From positions 4,180,486 through 4,244,485 of the forward strand of contig NC_087173.1 in NCBI RefSeq assembly GCF_035594125.1: a stretch of 64,000 bases of DNA, in the 5' to 3' direction. A program made the translations under genes and the position numbers. This document shows, piece after piece, positions 49,240-64,000 of the stretch (positions within the stretch are counted from its first letter, which is position 1; the number at the start of each line of letters is the position of its first letter). The DNA comes from Scylla paramamosain (taxonomy: Eukaryota; Arthropoda; Malacostraca; Decapoda; Portunidae). Below the pieces are notes generated by a model. It made no database searches. It saw nothing but the letters and a program-made list of their open reading frames with translations, and was not told where the DNA came from.

Positions 49240-49339
49240 AGTAGTAGTAGTAGTAGTAGGAGGAGGAGGAGGAGGAGGAGGAGGAGGAGGAGGAGGAGGA
49301 GGAGGAGGAGGAGGAGGAGGAGGAGGAGGAGGAGGAGGA
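49240..49339. repeat. Compound (TAG)n(GGA)n
   Basis: About 6 TAG copies, then about 27 AGG copies. Confidence 0.97.
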
Positions 49340-49435
49340 AGAAGAGAAGAGTAACAGTAGATATACTGGTAATAATTATGATAATAGTCGTAGTAGCAGT
49401 TGTAATATTAATGAGAGAAGAAGGGGTGTAGTGAA

Positions 49436-49520
49436 TGTAGTAGTAGTAGTAGTAATAGTAGTAGTGGTAGTAGTTAGTAGTTGTTAATTGTTGTTGTTGT
49501 TGTAGGAGGCGTAGTAGTAG
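49436..49520. repeat. Imperfect TAG/TTG trinucleotide repeat
   Basis: TAG units with GTA/TGG changes, followed by TTG units. Confidence 0.9.
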
Positions 49521-49554
49521 GAAAAGCAGAGGTTCACGCTTAGTACTGAAACAC

Positions 49555-50060
49555 AGCGATAATTCTTGAAGTCGAAACAAACTGAGAAAATCAGAGAGAT
49601 TCAAAGACGAAGCCGTTGCTGAAAGAAATAGAGGACTCGAGGGGAAGTGAATCGTTTTGATAGAGAACGTGAAGACGAAGGGACGGGAATTGAGGGGCGG
49701 GGAAGCAAGGCGAGGCTCGAGACTCTGAAACACAGAGGAAAGGCTGGAAAGGACACGACAAGATTGCAAAAGGACGGGATGTGGACAAGAAAACACTGAG
49801 AAAGAAGGAAACGAAGCTGACAAAGATGATTAGACAGCAGAAAAGGGATACATGAAGTATAAAAGAGACTCAAGAAACAGGGAAATGACTTGACAGAATT
49901 GGAAAAACGGGATGCGGATGATAGATGACTGAGAAAGACAGACAAAAAAAACGGACAAAGATGATTAGACAGTTGAAAAAAACAGGAACAAAGTAGAAAT
50001 GAAACCCGAGAGGCGGAAAAAGAAGGAGAGGATTGGACATGGTGGAAAATCAAAAGAATA
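49555..50060. repeat. Purine-rich tandem array, ~135 bp unit
   Basis: GACAAAGATGATTAGACAG occurs identically at 49819 and 49954. Flanking segments (ACGGGATGTGGA/ACGGGATGCGGA, CACTGAGAAAGA/GACTGAGAAAGA) keep the same order. A weaker third copy may lie upstream. Confidence 0.65.
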
Positions 50061-51151
<1,091 letters not shown>

Positions 51152-51174
51152 GATGTTTCCCTGACACGCCATAA

Positions 51175-51425
<251 letters not shown>

Positions 51426-51512
<87 letters not shown>
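51426..51512. repeat. (GA)n microsatellite
   Basis: About 43 copies. Confidence 0.98.
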
Positions 51513-51514
<2 letters not shown>

Positions 51515-51569
51515 TTCATCCTGTCATTACAACACTAGTTCATGTCACCACCACTATTATTACCACTAT

Positions 51570-51624
51570 CCACCATCACCACCACCACCACCACCACCAC
51601 CACCACCACCACCACCACTACTAC
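51570..51624. repeat. (CAC)n repeat
   Basis: About 16 copies ending in CTA units. Confidence 0.95.
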
Positions 51625-51834
51625 TTACGCCACATCAACTTGGTTTACAACACGACAGCAAGACAGGGACGTGACACCTCTCAAGCAAGGACAGCATGCA
51701 TTAAGTCCCACCATGTAATACTAAGTGATACACACACACACTTTTTAGCCTCTACTGCGAAAACAAATATTAGTCGTGTTCCTCTGCCTGTCTTCCGTTC
51801 CCTTGCATTCCGTGGAATTCTCCTGAGAACTGCC

Positions 51835-52280
51835 ACAGGTAATCTGATTAAGAATTTAGCTTACTCTCTTTACCCTCGAACTGAGAAGCAGGTGAGAATT
51901 CTAGTGCCTGTAATAATATCGTGTGTTGTGTTTGTCACTCATTGTACACAGGTAATCTAATAAACAATTTAGTCTACCCTCTTTACTTGTGTACTGAAAA
52001 GCAGGTGAAAATTCTACTAAATGCAATAAAATCTTCTATGATATATTTTTTTTGTGTGTGTCGTTGTTTATAGATATACTGATTAAAAAATTTAGCTTAT
52101 TTCTTTTATCTTTAAACTGAGAAGCAGGTGAGAATTCAGTTACTTGCACTAATATTATTCTTTTATAACTTGTCACTCACTCCTCACAGGTAGTATTATA
52201 AAAAAGTTTTCCAAGGCTACTTTTTCTACTTTCTTTACTTGCGAGAGAACTGAAAAGTCCCAGAGAACTTACCTAGTGTT
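51835..52280. repeat. Tandem array, ~113-133 bp unit, four copies
   Basis: Each copy has CACAGGTAATCTGATTAAG, AATTTAGCTTACTCTCTTTA and AACTGAGAAGCAGGTGAGAA, or variants of these. The GAGAAGCAGGTG landmark is at 51883, 51996, 52119 and (weak) 52252. The first three copies are obvious by eye. Confidence 0.8.
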
Positions 52281-52494
52281 CACATTCTTATTTTTCGCAT
52301 GTTCTTCATTTTTTATTTTATTTCTTGGTCAGTCTTAAAAATATCCAAGGCTTCTCTCTCTGCCAAAGAAGAGAAACGCCTTCACAAATTTGTATCTCTT
52401 TGTTACTTTGGACATTAATAATTCCCAGAAAAGTAAATTAGCTGTTTCGCTTCTCTAGTCGTCTTTTGTTAACATTCCGAGCCCTGTATAAAAT

Positions 52495-52496
<2 letters not shown>

Positions 52497-52573
<77 letters not shown>
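52497..52573. repeat. (AG)n microsatellite
   Basis: 38 perfect copies. Confidence 0.98.
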
Positions 52574-52576
<3 letters not shown>

Positions 52577-52639
52577 TACGAAGTTAATTTAATTCCTTCT
52601 AGGCTACAAAATAAGGTACAAGTACAAAGACAAGGCCCC

Positions 52640-52664
52640 TTTCACACGAAGCCGTCGTGTGAAA
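52640..52664. repeat. Perfect 10 bp inverted repeat (hairpin)
   Basis: TTTCACACGA and its exact reverse complement are separated by five bases. The flanks GGCCCC and AGAGCC are loosely complementary. It resembles the terminal repeats of some short DNA transposons, but no element body is visible. Confidence 0.55.
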
Positions 52665-52830
52665 AGAGCCCAAGTGTCTGAAAAATTACAAATGATCGTG
52701 GGAAAAACTGTGTAGAAGTGAAAGGGCTAGAGAAGGACAGGGGTCAGGACAGCAGGTGTGGACAGGTACTTTTACTGGGAATGGAAGGATTGTCTGGTTC
52801 TTTTTCTCGTTTGTGTGACGAAAATATCAG

Positions 52831-52832
<2 letters not shown>

Positions 52833-52912
<80 letters not shown>
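52833..52912. repeat. (GA)n microsatellite
   Basis: About 39 copies with one AAG near the end. Confidence 0.97.
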
Positions 52913-53199
52913 TTGCGTGCTTCTAGGATTTTCAGGTTTTCTCTTCCTTCCTCAAAACTACAGGTGAAGTTGATTAATAATGTAATGTAAAGTCAAGGTT
53001 ATTTTGTCGCCAGTTCATTCATTCATCTGTATTTTTTTTAATCTTGCGTTCATTAATTCATGTGTTACGTGATCAGGTATTGAATCATTTATTTGTTAAG
53101 GAGTCGAACATTCGTTCATTCATTCATTCTTTCATTCATTCCTTCATTCCTTATATAGAGTATGACTCATATATTCATCTGCCATGTAGTGCGACATTC

Positions 53200-53430
53200 A
53201 TTCATTATTTTTTTCCTAGGCTTATATTTCTTCATATGTTACGTTTAGAGTACAGCATTCACTCATTCATTCATTATTTTTTTTCCTAGGCTTATATTCC
53301 TTCATATGTTACGTTTAGAGTACAGCATTCACTCATTCATTCATTATTTTTTTTCCTAGGCTTATATTCCTTCATATGTTACGTTTAGAGTATAGCATTC
53401 ACTCATTCATTCATTTTCATAGGCTTTCAT
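53200..53430. repeat. Minisatellite, 70 bp unit, about three copies
   Basis: Units contain CCTAGGCTTATATTCCTTCA, then ATGTTACGTTTAGAGTACAG and CATTCACTCATTCATTCATT. CCTAGG is at 53215, 53285 and 53355, exactly 70 bp apart. The second and third copies differ by about one base. Confidence 0.93.
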
Positions 53431-54029
53431 TCATTTACCAATTACGGAGTCAGTTTTTTCATTCATTAATCCTTTATGGAGTCGGCCATTCTTCCTTCAT
53501 CTCTTACAGCGCCAGACACTTACTCATCCATTATTCAGCAAACCAGGAGGCCATTGAGTGAGTGATTATCGCTAAGCATGATGGTTCTCCCTCTGACCGT
53601 AAATTATCCAGGTGGCAAATTGTATTTTTTTCAACCACATTACCTTGGTCTCCCTCAGTAAATTACAGCGGAACACTGCCTCCCCTGCACCGCACCACCA
53701 CACCGCCACTCGTCTGGCCGCACGCTATACAGCCAGGGAATGTAATTAATAATAGCGGCTTGCAATTGCCACCAGCCCCACAAAAATAATGAAAGTGAAC
53801 GCCCGCCTGTTAGGGGTCGCTTGATTCGCCACCACAGCAAAACTCTTGTGTTTGTGTCCGCCCGTTGAGAGGGTGTGTGTTTGTGTGTATCTTAGCGTGT
53901 GTTTGTGTGTGCTTGTGTGTGTTTTGTGTGCTGAGTTTTTTTTTGTGGAGTTGAGTGGATGCGTGTGTGTGTGTGTGTTAGCGTGTGTTTGCGTGTTTGT
54001 GTATGTGGGTATGTTGGGTTCTATCTTTT
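53431..54029. other. Spacer without a recognised gene
   Basis: GC-balanced at 53560-53840 with unrecognised frames on both strands. GTGT-rich from 53860. Confidence 0.5.
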
Positions 54030-54480
54030 TTTGTGTATGAAGCTATGCTAGTGTTTGGTTGACTTTTGAACTAATGTGCGCGTGTGATTGGGTGCGTGTT
54101 TGTGTGTGAATTTTGTGGCGAGTTCTCTCTTTTTTCGTCCCCTCAAATTTAGACTCGAGTTAAATGCTTTGTATCTATTCTCGTTTTCTTTGAGGAGTTC
54201 TCGTGTTTGTGTTAGCATGAGTTTGTGTTTTGTGCTCTTAGTTATCTCTTTCCTCGTTTTCTGAAGCTCTACCAGTGTTAAATGCGGGCATTGTGTTTGG
54301 TGAGCCTTCTGGAATTGTGCTCGTGTGTGTGGGTGGGTGTTTGTATGTATTTCTATGTGTAGGTATGAATTCTGTGCTAAATTCTCTTTATTCCGAGTCT
54401 CGTGAAGCTCTACTAGTATTAATGTGTGACGTTGAGTTTGTCGCGTATCCCTCGAGGAATTGTCAGTGTGTGAATGCAAA
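54030..54480. repeat. Decayed GT-rich tandem array, ~104-140 bp unit
   Basis: GAAGCTCTACCAGTGTTAAA or variants appear at about 54039, 54143, 54263 and 54403, separated by GTGTTTGTGTGTG-rich segments and an ATTCTCTTT block. The GT-rich sequence continues upstream to about 53860. Confidence 0.55.

Positions 54481-55756
<1,276 letters not shown>

Positions 55757-55825
<69 letters not shown>
55757..55825. repeat. (GT)n microsatellite
   Basis: About 34 copies. Confidence 0.98.
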
Positions 55826-55826
<1 letters not shown>

Positions 55827-55887
55827 TGGTATCATTCTGTTTCTTTCTCTCTTTTATTGTTATTTTCCTCCCTTCCGTGTGTCATTG

Positions 55888-56639
<752 letters not shown>

Positions 56640-56900
56640 GACCAACTGAGGGAAAGGTAGGCAAGACCCAAGGCCCCAAGTGGTGGAGGTGCTCGTGTTG
56701 TGAACGCTTTCAGAACTAATCAGTCTTTAGAGTTCATAGAGGAAGGGGGAGAAGGGAAGTTTGTTTTACATATAACCTTTGATGTGTAGTTGTTATATAA
56801 GGCCAGGGAAGGATAGGCAATATCCCAAACCTCAAAAGGGGGAGGTTCTCATATCATTTATCCTTTCAATTCCTGTAGCCTCTGTTAGTCTGATTAAAGT
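56640..56900. repeat. Diverged direct duplication, ~156 bp offset
   Basis: GGGAAAGGTAGGCAAGACCC...GGAGGTGCTC (56649-56705) reappears as GGGAAGGATAGGCAATATCC...GGAGGTTCTC (56805-56860). Both copies are followed by a TTTC-A-...-CTGTTAGTCTG-like end. Confidence 0.6.
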
Positions 56901-56956
56901 AAATGCATATGTAACTATAACTGATGAATAACTACTACTGATTCATAAACCCTTCG

Positions 56957-57190
56957 TCAAGAAAATATCTCAAACTTTATAAGGACTTAGAGATATAGGA
57001 AATAAGGGAAGGTGCAAGAAGCCAGCAGGCCTACATATAGCTATCCCAGTATGAAGCATATGTACGTATTTCCATAAATCCTCATCCATAAATTTACTTA
57101 CTCGTATTTTAAAACTCCTCAATGATTCGGCTCTGACAATGTGTTTACTCAGGATATGCAAAGTAATAAAGTTCTCTCGTGATATCCGGA
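56957..57190 (-). mobile_element. Possible 3'-end relic of a LINE-like interspersed repeat
   Basis: A 63-codon minus-strand frame reads AESLRSFKIRVSKFMDEDLW in its middle, then a hydrophobic tail ending at a stop. The pattern SFK-R-x-KFMDEDLW resembles the end of reading frames in widespread arthropod retroelements, and I recall similar wording from interspersed repeats in decapods. This is recognition from memory, not a search. No reverse-transcriptase motifs remain nearby. Confidence 0.4.
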
Positions 57191-57239
57191 AGAAAAGTAA
57201 TCCAGTGTGGCGGTGTTGTAAGGGTTAAAGCCACTGATA

Positions 57240-59101
<1,862 letters not shown>

Positions 59102-59175
59102 GCCAGAGTGTACCAGAGGGGCAATAAGAGAGAGTCTGGTAATATTTTGACATTTATTGCTTAACAAAAAAATGT

Positions 59176-59570
59176 GAAATGAAAGGTAGTTTTGTACTGT
59201 TTGCACTTGTATCGAGTAACAAAAGTGAGAGAAAGTTGTCTGGTATTATTTTCACTTGTGTTAATCAAGTAAGAAAAGAGAGAAGTGAAAGGTAGTCTGA
59301 ACAGTTTACACGTGTATTGATTCAGGAACAAGAGTGAGGAACAGACGAGACGGACATGCGTGTGTGAGAGATGAGCCAGCTGGCCACTGCTTGAAGGAAA
59401 CATTGCAGTGTGGAGAGATGTCGACGAACGCAGAAAGAAACAAAGGCTCCAAAGTTTACTGACGATGAGAGGAAGTGAGACAAGACGGAAGTGTGTTGTG
59501 TGTGGGGTAGAAGAGCCAACTGGTCAGTTCTTTACGGAAACATTGCAGTGCGGAGAGATGTGCTGGCTGA
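59176..59570. repeat. Two adjacent decayed duplications (offsets ~106 and ~140 bp)
   Basis: GAAATGAAAGGTAGT at 59176 recurs as GAAGTGAAAGGTAGT at 59282. Downstream, a block ending GGAAACATTGCAGTGTGGAG (59396) recurs with one change at 59536, preceded in both copies by AGAGCCAACTGG/GAGCCAGCTGG. Confidence 0.7.
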
Positions 59571-59888
59571 ACAAAAGACTGCAGGCAAGCGTCGAGGCCA
59601 CTATTTTCAGGACAGGTGAAGCAAGAATTTTAAAGGGAGTAATTTCTTTTCCATGAGTTGTCAGGTGTTACGACTTCACATTTTATATTTCTACATTATA
59701 AAAGGTTTCACATCTTCCATTTCTACATCATTTACACTGCAGTGGTGTGTAATATGAGTATTTTTAAGGAAATACGTTACAGTTTTAAAGAGGCATTGTG
59801 AGCATCAGTCTTTAAAAATCGAGTTTAATTATAACTGAGGAAATTAATGACTTGTTCAATACTTATTTATTTATTTTTTTCTATTTGC

Positions 59889-59919
<31 letters not shown>

Positions 59920-60134
59920 TTTTGCTATAAATGATGTTTTCATTTGGCGAGGGCGCTTATCAGTATTACTATTGTTAGGTTAGTGTTACGTGCAATGCTA
60001 TAAATGCTTACTGTGTTCTGTTTTCCTCCAAATTTTCCTGTTTCTACTTCTCTTTTTTTTCATTTCTCCTTTATTTTTCTTTTGTTGACATTCTGCTTCT
60101 CCTCACTCATAATATCAAGCCTCCACTGCCACCG
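59571..60134. other. AT-rich spacer with (TTTA)n
   Basis: (TTTA)n lies at about 59863-59923. A short TTAGGTTAG occurs near 59976. No gene. Confidence 0.55.
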
Positions 60135-60239
60135 CCTCCTCCTCCTCCTCCTCCTCCTCCTCCTCCTCCTCCTCCTCCTCCTCCTCCTCCTCCTCCTCCT
60201 CCTCCTCCTCCTCCTCCTCCTCCTCCTCCTCCTCCTCCT
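60135..60239. repeat. (CCT)n repeat, 105 bp
   Basis: 35 perfect copies, the longest perfect trinucleotide tract here. Confidence 0.98.
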
Positions 60240-60579
60240 GTCTTTGTTTACCATGCACTGTTATTTGCACAAAAGAGAGCCGTAATTTAGTTTATATTTT
60301 CTTTGCTAGCTTTAATCCTTCCCCGGAACCGGAAATTTCCTCATGAACTGATTCTCATTCCCAGTTTGTATCCCTCGGCATATTCTGGAAGCAAAATATG
60401 AAGATGATGTATATATAGAGAAAAAAATAGAGGTAATTGGGAGCAAGGCGTAAACTTGTGAGAGAAAAATAACTAAATAACATGATTTTCTTAATAGGAA
60501 GAAGAGAGTTTGAAAGTATGAATATACTTGTAAATTATTAAAGGAATTGTTGTTGTTCCTGTTGCTGTTGTGGCTGCAG
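60240..60579. other. AT-rich spacer
   Basis: No gene seen. Confidence 0.5.

Positions 60580-60656
<77 letters not shown>
60580..60656. repeat. (TTG)n repeat
   Basis: About 25 copies with imperfect TTG/CTG units upstream from 60547. Confidence 0.97.
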
Positions 60657-60753
60657 ACCTTTCCTCTTCCTTCTCCTTTTTTCTTCACTTTCATCGTCAT
60701 CTTAATGCTGTTCCTAAATTCATCACTAATATTATTGCTTTTTTTTATTTAAG

Positions 60754-60775
60754 TTATTATTATTATTATTATTAC

Positions 60776-60836
<61 letters not shown>

Positions 60837-60859
60837 GTTATTATCATCATCATCATCAT
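60754..60859. repeat. (TTA)n then (TCA)n
   Basis: About 30 TTA copies with a few changes, ending in CAT units. Confidence 0.96.
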
Positions 60860-61476
<617 letters not shown>

Positions 61477-61496
61477 AATTTAGTGAGTTTCGCAGC

Positions 61497-61500
61497 AATA

Positions 61501-61531
<31 letters not shown>

Positions 61532-61557
61532 TATAAAAGTAATAATAATAGTAATTG
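61497..61557. repeat. (AAT)n repeat
   Basis: About 12 clean copies with TAG/AAAG changes at the edges. Confidence 0.93.
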
Positions 61558-61892
61558 TACATTGAATATATTATCTTCAATTAACAATGACACGTTTAAT
61601 TTCACGGTTCTCTTCGTAAAATAATAATAATAAAAAATAAAAAAAAACAGATACCTACCTATTCTACCACCACGGAGGGGAAACTTTTATTTTATTGTTG
61701 AAATTAGTGAAGGAAATAGGGAGGAAAGGGAACATGAAGGAAGTCAGGGAGGAAGGGAGGGGCAGGAAAAAAAGAAATACGAAGGAGGGTGAGAGAGAGA
61801 GGAAGTGAATAAGGGAGGGGGAAGGAAGATGTACAGAGGAAGAGGAAGGATGCCAACAACGTTTCCTCATAGAGAATAGATGGCAGATGAGC

Positions 61893-61895
<3 letters not shown>

Positions 61896-61982
<87 letters not shown>
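61896..61982. repeat. (GA)n microsatellite
   Basis: About 43 copies, preceded by ~200 bp of purine-rich sequence. Confidence 0.98.

Positions 61983-64000
<2,018 letters not shown>

Noticed and set aside
53200..53430. CRISPR-like array (regular repeats)
   Set aside because: Units are contiguous tandem copies without unique spacers, and the sequence is eukaryotic in character.
60060..60254. Poly-arginine minus-strand frame
   Set aside because: Translation of (CCT)35.

Overview
This window looks like intergenic or intronic DNA from a repeat-rich animal genome, most likely a decapod crustacean and quite possibly a crab. I base that on three things: very long, almost perfect dinucleotide microsatellites ((CT/GA)n, (CA/GT)n and one (TA)n) every 0.5-1 kb; a short block of the arthropod telomere-type unit TTAGG; and a non-LTR retrotransposon fragment as the only convincing coding sequence. 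A hand tally of the tracts listed gives about 9.7 kb, or 15% of the window. The species is inference, not proven. There are no bacterial genes or operons, and I recognise no CRISPR array, rRNA or tRNA. I could not establish any host protein-coding gene. Almost all long reading frames are translations of microsatellites (SLSL, RERE, CVCV, HTHT).

Layout. 1-20 kb: AT-rich DNA with many (CT)n/(GA)n tracts, a polypurine stretch at 7.3-8.5 kb that hides a decayed minisatellite, compound trinucleotide repeats at 9.0-9.8 kb and 12.2-12.4 kb, a TTAGG-like block at 17.4 kb, and a worn tandem array at 18.2-19.0 kb. 20.2-22.4 kb: a minus-strand reverse-transcriptase fragment (510 codons plus a frameshifted upstream piece) lying inside a (CA)n microsatellite, so the same repeat flanks it on both sides. 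22.4-32.6 kb: clustered (GT)n/(GA)n/(CT)n and several decayed tandem arrays. 32.6-37.2 kb: pyrimidine-rich DNA, a small GC-richer island with two octamer motifs, the longest microsatellite ((AC)412, 825 bp), and two inverted copies of an ~88 bp sequence that each run into a (CT)n tract. 37.2-49 kb: a 1.7 kb polypyrimidine region containing a ~150 bp-period array, then a (CT)-(TA)-(CA) cluster. 49-64 kb: more microsatellites, several tandem arrays with 50-160 bp periods, a possible retroelement 3'-end relic at 57 kb, and T/C-rich DNA to the end.

Two patterns go beyond 'many microsatellites'. First, much of the DNA that looks unique resolves into old, diverged tandem arrays. Several unrelated ones (18.2, 23.8, 24.8, 41.9, 56.6 kb) have periods of about 148-169 bp, close to a nucleosome repeat. 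Second, at least three different short sequences are each repeated with a (CT)n tract attached to the same end, and the reverse-transcriptase copy ends in a (CTAT)n tail joined to (GT)n. This suggests that many microsatellites here are carried or seeded by retroposon-like units. No computation was run; coordinates of decayed repeats are approximate and all copy comparisons were made by eye.
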